Under the pieces are notes generated by a model. The model did no database searches, had not been told where the DNA came from, and was given only the letters and a program-made list of their open reading frames with translations. This document shows positions 7,823 to 14,939 of a stretch of DNA of 64,000 nt, one piece after another. Positions within the stretch are counted from its first letter, which is position 1. Each line of letters begins with the position of its first letter. The DNA lies in the NCBI GenBank assembly GCA_964436825.1, contig CAYTEO010000010.1, forward strand, positions 1 through 64,000, read 5' to 3'. The translations under genes and the position numbers were made by a program. This DNA comes from CAYTEO01 sp964436825. GTDB taxonomy: Bacteria; Krumholzibacteriota; Krumholzibacteriia; LZORAL124-64-63.

Positions 7823-9379
7823 ATGGCCCAGATCCCCAACCGCCATCTGCGGGAGTTCCTGCCGTTCCTGGAGCAGCAGGGAGAGCTGATCCGCATCCGC
7901 GAGCCTGTCGATCCCTGCCTGGAGGCGGCCGAGATCGCCGATCGCTTCGTCAAGGCGGGCGAACGGCCGGCGCTGCTGTTCGAGGACGTCCGGCCGGGCC
8001 GCTTCAGCCGGGAGGCCGGCCGGCCCGACCGGCGGGCGACGACGGCCGACGGGCGTCCCGTGCCGCTGCTGATGAACCTGTTCGCCTCGCGGCGGCGCCT
8101 GGCCTGGGCCCTGGGGGCCGAATCGCTGGACGAGGTCGTCGCCAGGCTGCGGGAGCCGCTGGAGCTGGGACCGCCCGAGTCCCTCTGGGAGAAGATCCGC
8201 CTGCTGGGCAAGGCGAAGGAGTGGGGGGCGGGGATGCCGCGGACCGTCCGGCGGGGCGCCTGCCAGGAGGTCGTCGTCACCGGCGACGAGCTGGATCGCC
8301 GCGGCCTGCTGGACCTGATGCCGGTGCTGACCACCTGGCCCCTGGACGGTGGTCCGTTCATCACCCTGCCGCTGGTGATCACCCGCGATCCCGACAGCGG
8401 GCGGCGGAACATCGGCATGTACCGCATGCAGGTCTTCGACGGCCGTACCGCCGGCATGCACTGGCAGATCCACAAGACCGGCGCCGACCACTACCGGCGC
8501 TACGAACAGCGCGGCGAGCGGATGCCGGTCTGCGTGGCGCTGGGCGGGACGCCGGCGCTGACCTACGGCGCCACCGCGCCGCTGCCCGACGACGTGGACG
8601 AGGCCCTGTTCACCGGTTTCCTGCTGGGCAGGCCGATCACCTGGGTGCCGGCCGTCACCCAGGACCTGCTGGTGCCGGCCGAGGCGGACTTCGTCGTCGA
8701 GGGCTACGTCGAGCCCGGCGAGCGGCGCCTCGAGGGACCGTTCGGCGACCACACCGGCTTCTACACCCTGCCGGAGGAGTTCCCGGTCCTCCACGTCACG
8801 GCGATCACCTCGCGACGCGACCCGGTCTACCCGGCAACGGTCGTCGGGGTCCCGCCCATGGAGGACGCCGTCCTGGGGTGGGCCACCGAGCGCCTCTTCC
8901 TGCCGCTGCTGCAGAAGATCCTGCCGGAGGTCGTGGACTACCACCTGCCGCCCGCGGCCTGCTTCCACAACCTGGCCATCGTCAAGATCCGCAAGCGCTA
9001 CCCCGGCCACGCCCGCAAGGTCTGCCACGCCCTGTGGGGGACCGGCCAGATGATGTTCACCAAGACCATCGTCGTCGTCGACGAGGACGTGGACCTGGGC
9101 AATCCCACCGAGATCCTGTGGCGGGTGGCCAACTCCATCGACCCGGCGCGGGACTGCTTCTTCGCCGAGGGGCCGGTGGACCACCTGGACCACAGCGTCA
9201 ACGTCCAGTTCACCGGCGGCAAGATGGGGATCGACGCCACCACCAAGTGGGAAGGCGAGGAGGGGTTCCGCCGCGAGTGGCCGCCGGTGGTGCGGATGAG
9301 CGACGAGGTGCGCCGCGCCGTGGACGAGCGGTGGCGCGACCTGCTGGCGCGGCTGGAAGACGACGGGAGGCACCCGTGA
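7823..9379 (+). CDS. UbiD-family decarboxylase, menaquinone (futalosine) type
   Basis: Prenylated-FMN-dependent decarboxylase of 518 residues, likely acting on the 1,4-dihydroxy-6-naphthoate-derived intermediate of menaquinone synthesis (MqnL role). The signature EGPFGDHTGFYTL starts near residue 304, preceded by the RNIGMYRMQ and HKTGADHYR elements typical of UbiD. An AAAGGA ribosome site precedes the ATG. It opens a four-gene run with 4-nt overlaps: MenG/UbiE, UbiX (makes the prenyl-FMN cofactor) and a UbiA prenyltransferase, exactly the late enzymes of a quinone pathway. An alternative is another UbiD-class aromatic decarboxylase, but the neighbours argue for menaquinone. Confidence 0.92.
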   Translation: MAQIPNRHLREFLPFLEQQGELIRIREPVDPCLEAAEIADRFVKAGERPALLFEDVRPGRFSREAGRPDRRATTADGRPVPLLMNLFASRRRLAWALGAESLDEVVARLREPLELGPPESLWEKIRLLGKAKEWGAGMPRTVRRGACQEVVVTGDELDRRGLLDLMPVLTTWPLDGGPFITLPLVITRDPDSGRRNIGMYRMQVFDGRTAGMHWQIHKTGADHYRRYEQRGERMPVCVALGGTPALTYGATAPLPDDVDEALFTGFLLGRPITWVPAVTQDLLVPAEADFVVEGYVEPGERRLEGPFGDHTGFYTLPEEFPVLHVTAITSRRDPVYPATVVGVPPMEDAVLGWATERLFLPLLQKILPEVVDYHLPPAACFHNLAIVKIRKRYPGHARKVCHALWGTGQMMFTKTIVVVDEDVDLGNPTEILWRVANSIDPARDCFFAEGPVDHLDHSVNVQFTGGKMGIDATTKWEGEEGFRREWPPVVRMSDEVRRAVDERWRDLLARLEDDGRHP

Positions 9380-10137
9380 CCGACGACGACGTCCACGAGC
9401 GCGACCGCGGCCGCTGGACCGTCCGCGATCCGGCCGCCCACGACCGGGCCGTGCGCGACATGTTCGGCCGCATCGCGCGGGTCTACGACTTCATGAACCA
9501 CCTGTTGAGCCTGGACCGCGACCGCGCCTGGCGCCGCCACCTGGTGGACCTGCTCGACCCCGGCACCGGCCTGGTGCTGGACCTATGCGCCGGCACGGGC
9601 GACCTTGGCCTGGAGGCGCTGCGGCGCGGCAGGGCCCGCCGCGTGGTGGCGGCCGACTTCACCCCGGCCATGCTGCGGGCCGGCCGGGGCAAGGGCCTGG
9701 GCGTGACCGTTCCCGCCCTGGCCGCCGACACCCAGCGGCTCCCCTTCCGCGACGACTGCGCCGACGCGGTGATGGTGGGGTTCGGGGTCCGCAACCTGGC
9801 CGACCTGCGGGCCGGCCTGGCGGAGATGCGCCGGGTCCTGCGCCCCGGCGGCCGGCTGCTGGTCCTGGACTTCTTCCGTGCCGATCCCGCCGCCAAGGGC
9901 CAGCGGCGCGGTGTCCCCAGGCCGGTGCGGTGGCTGCTGGAGCGGGCCCTGCCGCTGCTGGGCCGCATCTTCGGCCGCGACCGGGCCGCCTACGGCTACC
10001 TGGTCGAGAGCATGGAACGGTTCGTCACCCCCGCGGAGATGGCGGCACTGCTGGAGGAGTTCGGCTTCAGCGAGGTGCTGGTCCGGCGCCAGACGCTGGG
10101 GATCGCGCACATCGTGGCCGGGAGGGTCGTGGGATGA
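9376..10137 (+). CDS. menG: Demethylmenaquinone methyltransferase (MenG/UbiE)
   Basis: SAM-dependent C-methyltransferase of 253 residues that performs the final methylation of demethylmenaquinone. Family signatures are YDFMNHLLSL (37-46), motif I LDLCAGTGDLGLEA (68-81), and GFGVRNLADL with the following RVLRPGGRLLVLDF. The GTG start overlaps the UbiD stop (GTGA), so translation is probably coupled. A much longer open frame exists upstream in this phase but runs antisense to sense over the UbiD gene and is not real. The stop overlaps the UbiX start by 4 nt. Confidence 0.93.
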   Translation: MTDDDVHERDRGRWTVRDPAAHDRAVRDMFGRIARVYDFMNHLLSLDRDRAWRRHLVDLLDPGTGLVLDLCAGTGDLGLEALRRGRARRVVAADFTPAMLRAGRGKGLGVTVPALAADTQRLPFRDDCADAVMVGFGVRNLADLRAGLAEMRRVLRPGGRLLVLDFFRADPAAKGQRRGVPRPVRWLLERALPLLGRIFGRDRAAYGYLVESMERFVTPAEMAALLEEFGFSEVLVRRQTLGIAHIVAGRVVG

Positions 10138-10754
10138 GACGAGTCACCGTCGCCTGGACCGGCGCCAGCGGGATCGCCTACGGGGTCCGCCTGGTGGAGA
10201 CCCTGCTGCGGGCCGGTGTGTCCGTCGACCTGTTGCGCAGCGATGCCGCCGCCCTGACGGCCGCGGCGGAGCTGACGCGACCGCTGGAGGAGGTGCTCGT
10301 CGATCTGGCCAACGTCGCCTCGTCGGCCGGGGCGGACCTGCGCGGGCACGGACTGCGCGACTTCTCGTCCCCCCTGGCCAGCGGCTCCGCCCCGTCCGAT
10401 GGCATGGTCGTCTGCCCCTGCAGCATGGGCACCCTGGCGCGGATCGCGGCCGGCACCAGCGAGACCCTCCTGCTGCGCGCCGCCGACGTCTGCCTGAAGG
10501 AGCGCCGGCCCCTGGTCCTGGTGCCGCGCGAGACGCCGCTGGCGACCCTCCACCTGGAGAACATGCTGCGGCTGTCGCGCAACGGGGCGATCGTCCTGCC
10601 GGCCATGCCCGGCTTCTACCACCGGCCCCGGCGCGTGGAGGACCTGGTCGACTTCGTCGTCCAGCGGGTGTGCGACCACCTGGGCGTCCCGGTGGACCTG
10701 GTGCGACGCTGGGGGGACGACACGGGCGACGGGCCGCGGGAGGAACCGGCGTGA
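10134..10754 (+). CDS. ubiX: Flavin prenyltransferase UbiX
   Basis: A 206-residue enzyme that joins dimethylallyl phosphate to FMN to make the prenylated flavin needed by the UbiD-family enzyme at 7823. Motifs are TGASG (9-13), CPCSMGTLA (94-102), RETPL (132-136) and PAMPGFYHRP (156-165), all characteristic of UbiX/Pad1. It overlaps MenG by ATGA and UbiA by GTGA. The C-terminal 15 residues are a charged tail beyond the core. Confidence 0.95.
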   Translation: MRRVTVAWTGASGIAYGVRLVETLLRAGVSVDLLRSDAAALTAAAELTRPLEEVLVDLANVASSAGADLRGHGLRDFSSPLASGSAPSDGMVVCPCSMGTLARIAAGTSETLLLRAADVCLKERRPLVLVPRETPLATLHLENMLRLSRNGAIVLPAMPGFYHRPRRVEDLVDFVVQRVCDHLGVPVDLVRRWGDDTGDGPREEPA

Positions 10755-11605
10755 GGCTGCGGACCTACCTGGACCTGGTGAAGTTCGAGCACACCCTGTT
10801 TGCCCTGCCGTTCGCCCTGCTGTCGCTGCTGGTGGCCACCGGCGGGCGGCCGAAGGCCTGGACGCTGGCCTGGGTCCTGGTGGCCATGGTCGGGGCCCGC
10901 AGCGCGGCGATGGCCTTCAACCGGATCGCCGACCGCCACTACGACGCCCTCAACCCCCGCACCGCCGACCGCCACCTGCCGCGCGGCGAGGTCTCCCTGC
11001 GGGGGGCGTGGACCTTCACCGTCGTGTCGGCGCTGCTGCTGGTGCTGGCCGCCGGGATGCTGAACCGCCTCTGCCTGGCGCTCTCCCCGGTGGCCCTGCT
11101 GGTCGTCCTGGGCTACTCCTGGACGAAGCGCTGGACCCACTGGTCCCACCTGGTGCTGGGGCTGGGGCTGGGGATCGCGCCGGTGGGGGCGTGGCTGGCG
11201 GCCACGGGCCGCTTCGCCCCCTTCCCCCTCTGGCTGTCCGCGGCGGTCATGCTCTGGGTGGCCGGCTTCGACGCCATCTACGGCTGCCAGGACGAGGCGT
11301 TCGATCGCCGGACCGGACTGCACTCCCTGGCGGTGCGGCACGGGACGGTCGGGGCGTTGCGCATCGCAAGACTGCTGCACGCCGGCGCCGTGTTGTGCCT
11401 GGCCGTCGCCCTCGCCGTCGGCCCGGGCCTGGGGCCGCTGGCCCGGATCGGCGGCCCGCTGGTGATGGCCGTCCTGCTGGCCTGGGAGCACCGGCTGGTC
11501 CGCGGCGGTGATCTCAGCCGTCTCGATCTGGCCTTCTTCACGCTGAATTCCTGGCTCGGCGCCGCCGTGCTGGGGGTCGTCCTGGTCGATCTCTACCTCT
11601 TCTGA
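10751..11605 (+). CDS. UbiA-family prenyltransferase (menaquinone, MqnP-like)
   Basis: Integral membrane aromatic prenyltransferase of 284 residues with about eight or nine membrane helices. The two aspartate-rich motifs that bind Mg-polyprenyl diphosphate are visible: NRIADRHYDALNPR (57-70) and DAIYGCQDEAFD (about 173-187). RTADRHLPRGE after motif one is typical of the 4-hydroxybenzoate/MqnP-like branch. GTG start overlapping the UbiX stop. It attaches the isoprenoid tail to the quinone ring precursor in the inner membrane. Last gene of the quinone cluster. Confidence 0.92.
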   Translation: MRLRTYLDLVKFEHTLFALPFALLSLLVATGGRPKAWTLAWVLVAMVGARSAAMAFNRIADRHYDALNPRTADRHLPRGEVSLRGAWTFTVVSALLLVLAAGMLNRLCLALSPVALLVVLGYSWTKRWTHWSHLVLGLGLGIAPVGAWLAATGRFAPFPLWLSAAVMLWVAGFDAIYGCQDEAFDRRTGLHSLAVRHGTVGALRIARLLHAGAVLCLAVALAVGPGLGPLARIGGPLVMAVLLAWEHRLVRGGDLSRLDLAFFTLNSWLGAAVLGVVLVDLYLF

Positions 11606-11710
11606 TCCCCCGTGATCCAGCCCCCGGTGCCAGCGCGCGGGCGGGCAATGTTCTTGCAGGTGAAAAAAAGGCTCAACCCTGCCGCGCGATGGTCGAAAGG
11701 ACCCTCGGAT

Positions 11711-11716
11711 TACAAT
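11711..11716 (+). promoter_or_regulatory. Possible -10 box (TACAAT)
   Basis: TACAAT lies 62 nt ahead of the ATG at 11779, in the 173-bp gap after the quinone cluster. No good -35 box is seen at 16-18 bp. Confidence 0.3.
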
Positions 11717-11778
11717 CGTGCCCGGTGCAACGGGCGGATCGTCCACGCCCTCGGAGGCAAACGAAAGGGAAAGCAGTG

Positions 11779-12753
11779 ATGAAGAATTGGCAAGGCATCC
11801 TCGTCGCCGTGGCCGTCCTGGTCATGAGCACCATGGCCACGGCCCAGGTGATCCCGCCCCAGATCGGGATCTTCTTCGACGCGGCCGGCACGCAGACCGA
11901 GGCTCCCCTGGCCGGGGCCGGCGATTTCGTGACGGCCTACGTCATGACCACGGGCGGTCAGATGCTGATGGGCGGCGTCTCGTTTGCCGTCGAGGCCTAT
12001 CCCGGTATCCAGATCGTCGCCGCCTCGCCCATGTCCGATGCCGTCGTCGTGGGCAACGACATCACCGCCGGTGTCGAGATCGGCTTCTACGACGCTGCCT
12101 GGGTGGACGACAACAACCATGTCGTCCTGTACACCCTCGTCCTGACGGTCGACGACCGGCCCATGGGGAACATGCCGCTGACCGTCGTCAACCACCCCAA
12201 CTACCAGAATGTCGTGGTGGCGCAGAGCGACGGGGCCCTCTACGACACGACCGGCCTGACGGCCTACATCACGCCGCCGCCCCCGGTCGTCGGTGTCTAC
12301 TTCGATACCGCCGCGACGATCACCTCGGCCACCTACAATGGCGGTCTGGGCGAGGTCTACCCGGCCTACATCTTCGCCACCGGCGGCCCGATCCTGATGG
12401 GTGGTGCCTCGTTCAAGCTGGAGCTGGATCCCAACATCACCCTGCTGACGGCGACCGCCGAGCCCAGTGTCACCATCGGCGACGTGCTGACCGGGATCGA
12501 GATCGGCCTGTACGACGCCAAGTTCGTCGATCCGCAGCACCCCGGTCTGCTGATGACCCTGCTGCTGACCACCATGAACAACCTGGTGGACAACGCGCCG
12601 CTGACGATCACGAACCATCCCAGCTATGAGACGGTCCTGCTGGCCGACGCCGAGGGTGTGCTCGTTCCGTCCGAGGGCATGACCTCGTACCTGACCGTTC
12701 CCGTGGCCAACGAGGATCGCTCGTGGAGTGACGTCAAGTCGCTGTACAAGTAG
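11779..12753 (+). CDS. Secreted protein with two tandem GIxFD repeats
   Basis: A 324-residue exported protein of unknown function. The ATG follows AAGGGAAA and gives a signal peptide (MKNWQGILVAVAVLVMSTMA, cleaved near AQV). The mature part is two tandem copies of a domain of about 140 residues: copy one starts IGIFFDAAGTQTE, copy two VGVYFDTAATIT, and each contains GGxxLMGGxSF, a GIEIGxYDA-like stretch and LTxxNHPxY near its end. The N-terminal domain of the protein at 133-3504 starts with the same GIYFD element, so this is a shared extracellular domain in this genome, perhaps cohesin-like. It lacks the PNPFNP tail seen in other secreted proteins here and ends WSDVKSLYK. Confidence 0.85.
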   Translation: MKNWQGILVAVAVLVMSTMATAQVIPPQIGIFFDAAGTQTEAPLAGAGDFVTAYVMTTGGQMLMGGVSFAVEAYPGIQIVAASPMSDAVVVGNDITAGVEIGFYDAAWVDDNNHVVLYTLVLTVDDRPMGNMPLTVVNHPNYQNVVVAQSDGALYDTTGLTAYITPPPPVVGVYFDTAATITSATYNGGLGEVYPAYIFATGGPILMGGASFKLELDPNITLLTATAEPSVTIGDVLTGIEIGLYDAKFVDPQHPGLLMTLLLTTMNNLVDNAPLTITNHPSYETVLLADAEGVLVPSEGMTSYLTVPVANEDRSWSDVKSLYK

Positions 12754-12823
12754 GTCGACACGGACGCGGGAAAGCTGCCGAGCCCGACAGCCGAACCCCC
12801 CCGGTGGAGGCGAGGCAGCGAGA

Positions 12824-12860
12824 GACGGGAGAGGAGCTGGGCTCCTCTCCCGTCACCTTT
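12824..12860. terminator. Strong intrinsic terminator between convergent genes
   Basis: A perfect 14-bp stem (12824-12837 with 12841-12854, TGG loop) followed by ACCTTTT. It ends the rightward two-repeat gene and could also serve the convergent parvulin gene. Confidence 0.85.
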
Positions 12861-12878
12861 TGGCCGGGATGTCGGTGG

Positions 12879-13697
12879 TCAGGGGTCCCGCCACAGCAGG
12901 TGGTAGCCGAACCTGGTGCGGACCGGCGGCGAGATCTCCCCGGCCCTGAGCTTGAACAGGGCCGCGGCGACCTCCTGGTCCAGGGCGTAGGGTTCGACCA
13001 CGCCGATCAGGCCGCAGCGGAAGCGGCTGTCGGTGTCGTCGGAGTAGCGGGCGGCCAGATCGCAGAGGTCGGCTCCCCGCGCCGTGCAGAGCCGCCGGAC
13101 CTCCTCGGCCATCAGGCGGGCCTGCTCCTCGGTGCGGGTGACCGACGCCCCGGCGCCCGGCGCCCCCTGCCAGGCGATCAGGATGTGGTGGGCCGTCACG
13201 CGCATGACCGGCAGGCGCTTCAGGACGAAGAAGCCGCGGGGCGTCTCCACTGCCGCGCGGACCCCGCCCACCGGCAGCTGGAACAGGGCCACCTCCAGCG
13301 GCAGGATCCACGTCCCCTTGCGGACGATGCCCACGTAGCCGCCCCGCTCCCGGGTGGCCGGGTCGTCCGAGTAGCGGCGGGCGGCGTCGGCGAAGGTCGA
13401 GCTCTCCTGGACCATGACTCCCAGCCGGAGGGCCAGCTCGCGGGCCTCCTCGCGGCTGCGGGTCACGCCGGGGACGGGCGGCTCGCTGCCACTCCAGGCG
13501 ACGAGGATGATCGCCGCCGCCGCCTCGTCCTGGTCGGAGAGATAGTCGTTCGTGGTGTCCGCACCCGCGTCCAGGCTCCCGGTCGTGTTCCCGGTCGCCG
13601 GGCCGGGGCGCGACTCCCCGCGGCAGCCGCCCAGCAGGAGCGCGGCCGCCAGCAACACCGCGGCAGGGGCGCGGGAGCGTCTATTCCGTGGCATCAT
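12879..13697 (-). CDS. Parvulin-type peptidyl-prolyl isomerase lipoprotein, two domains
   Basis: A periplasmic or outer-membrane lipoprotein of 272 residues with two PpiC-like domains. The lipobox is LLLGGC (about residue 24), after a basic start. Domain one (about 85-190) includes FADAARRYSDDPATRERGG; domain two (about 195-272) includes TAHHILI and DLAARYSDDTDSRFRCG and ends GYHLLWRDP. The paired SDD...RGG elements are typical of parvulins. A GGGAGG site precedes two adjacent ATGs; the first (13697) is used. The start lies inside the 3' end of the TrmJ gene (17-nt overlap), so the two are co-transcribed. Probably a folding factor for envelope proteins (SurA/PrsA-like). Confidence 0.85.
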   Translation of the reverse strand: MMPRNRRSRAPAAVLLAAALLLGGCRGESRPGPATGNTTGSLDAGADTTNDYLSDQDEAAAAIILVAWSGSEPPVPGVTRSREEARELALRLGVMVQESSTFADAARRYSDDPATRERGGYVGIVRKGTWILPLEVALFQLPVGGVRAAVETPRGFFVLKRLPVMRVTAHHILIAWQGAPGAGASVTRTEEQARLMAEEVRRLCTARGADLCDLAARYSDDTDSRFRCGLIGVVEPYALDQEVAAALFKLRAGEISPPVRTRFGYHLLWRDP

Positions 13698-14520
13698 CGT
13701 TTCCTCCCTGGAACCCGGGAGCACCGACGGCGCGCAGAATCTTGCGGGCCAGCAGGTGGTAGATCTGCAGCTCCCAGTCGACGATCCCGGCCCGCATGTG
13801 CAGGTGCCTGAGGTAGGTCAGGAACTTGCGGCGGTCCCGGGGACTGTAGCCGACGGCGGTCATGGCGCGGCCCAGGTGCTCGTACATCGTGTCCAGCTCG
13901 AACTGGGTCGGCAGCTTCGTGGAGCGGTGCGGGTGGGAGACACGCATCTCGGGCCGCCGTCCCGAGTCGCGGTGCGGACGGGCCGTCATCTCCAGGTACT
14001 GGCGCCGGATCTCCCAGCAGTAGACCATGACGGCCTGGGCCAGGTTCAGCGACGTGTGCGCCTCGCTGGCGTCGATGCGCGAGAGGTAGCGGCAGTCGTT
14101 GGCCTCCTCGTTGGTCAGGCCGGTCCGCTCGGTCCCGAACAGCAGGGCCACCGGTCCCTCGGCCGAGTGCTCCAGCAGCAGGCGGGCCAGGTCCGTCGGC
14201 GGCAGCAGGGCGTTCTTGCGCAGCTCGCGGGGACGGGCCGTCGTGCCTGCGGCGACAATCGCGTCCCGGATGGCCGCCTTGTGGTCCAGGACGACCCGCG
14301 CCGCGTCCAGGACGTCCTCGGCGCCGTGGGCCAGCGCCCGCGACCGCTCCCCGAACGGGTCGCGCGGCCGGATCAGCACCAGCCGGGACAGCCCCATCGT
14401 CTTGAGGGCGCGCGCCGCCGCGCCGATGTTCATCGGCTCGGTGGTGTGGCTCAGGACGATGTGGATGTTGTCCAGGTTGGGGCGGACGATCCTGTCGTTC
14501 GACTCTCGCTTCCCCGTCAC
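13681..14520 (-). CDS. trmJ: tRNA/rRNA 2'-O-methyltransferase, TrmJ-like (SpoU family)
   Basis: A 279-residue SPOUT methyltransferase probably methylating ribose at tRNA position 32. Conserved elements are HIVLSHTTEPMNIGAAARA near the N-terminus, ALLFGTERTGLTNEE and SLNLAQAVMVYCWEI, which make the trefoil knot SAM site. The C-terminal extension (about 190-279) matches the TrmJ-type helical tail (YSPRDRRKFLTYLRHL). GTG start with GGAGGAGGG upstream. It overlaps the downstream parvulin lipoprotein gene and is divergent from the small membrane protein gene at 14688. Confidence 0.88.
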   Translation of the reverse strand: MTGKRESNDRIVRPNLDNIHIVLSHTTEPMNIGAAARALKTMGLSRLVLIRPRDPFGERSRALAHGAEDVLDAARVVLDHKAAIRDAIVAAGTTARPRELRKNALLPPTDLARLLLEHSAEGPVALLFGTERTGLTNEEANDCRYLSRIDASEAHTSLNLAQAVMVYCWEIRRQYLEMTARPHRDSGRRPEMRVSHPHRSTKLPTQFELDTMYEHLGRAMTAVGYSPRDRRKFLTYLRHLHMRAGIVDWELQIYHLLARKILRAVGAPGFQGGNDDATE

Positions 14521-14687
14521 GATGCGGTTCCCTCCTCCGTTCTCGCGCCTCCCGTCGACGTCGTCACGACAATATCGCTCACGCGGGTCCGGATGTCACA
14601 GGGGATCGACGGCCGACGATTGCCCCCCGGGGCGTGACGCGGTAGGATGTCCGGGCCGCCGCCTGTCGGCGCGGGGAAGGGGAGGAC

Positions 14688-14864
14688 ATGAAGCACGACA
14701 TCACCGGTTACCTGCTGATCGCCCTCGGGCTCAACTTCCTGCTGGACAACTTCGGCCTGCCCCACTTCGACCTCGGGGACCTGGCCAGGCTGTGGCCCCT
14801 GGCGCTGATCTGGGTCGGGTGGGACATGCTGTGCCGCCGCAGGAGGCGCGAGGACCTGCTCTGA
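14688..14864 (+). CDS. Small LiaI/LiaF-like transmembrane protein
   Basis: A 58-residue protein with two membrane segments: YLLIALGLNFLLDNFGL and ARLWPLALIWVGWDML, then a basic tail CRRRRRREDLL-like end. The pattern GxxLIxLGxxFLLDNFGL...LWPLxLIxxGxxML matches the LiaI-LiaF-like transmembrane region (DUF5668) found in envelope-stress proteins. A strong GGGGAGGA ribosome site precedes the ATG. Stand-alone gene, followed at 14895 by a strong hairpin. Confidence 0.8.
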   Translation: MKHDITGYLLIALGLNFLLDNFGLPHFDLGDLARLWPLALIWVGWDMLCRRRRREDLL

Positions 14865-14894
14865 CGGTCCGGCCCGTGGTGCCGCGGAACGAAC

Positions 14895-14918
14895 GGGGAC
14901 CGCCCTGGGGCGGTCCCC
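14895..14918. terminator. Bidirectional hairpin terminator
   Basis: A perfect 10-bp stem, GGGGACCGCC with GGCGGTCCCC, and a CTGG loop, placed between the convergent genes ending at 14864 and 14940. Confidence 0.75.
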
Positions 14919-14939
14919 GTCGTGTGTCCCCCCGGCTGT

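Noticed and set aside
7558..10137. One long frame suggesting a UbiD-MenG fusion
   Set aside because: Only the part after the GTG at 9376 is real; the rest is out of phase with the UbiD gene.
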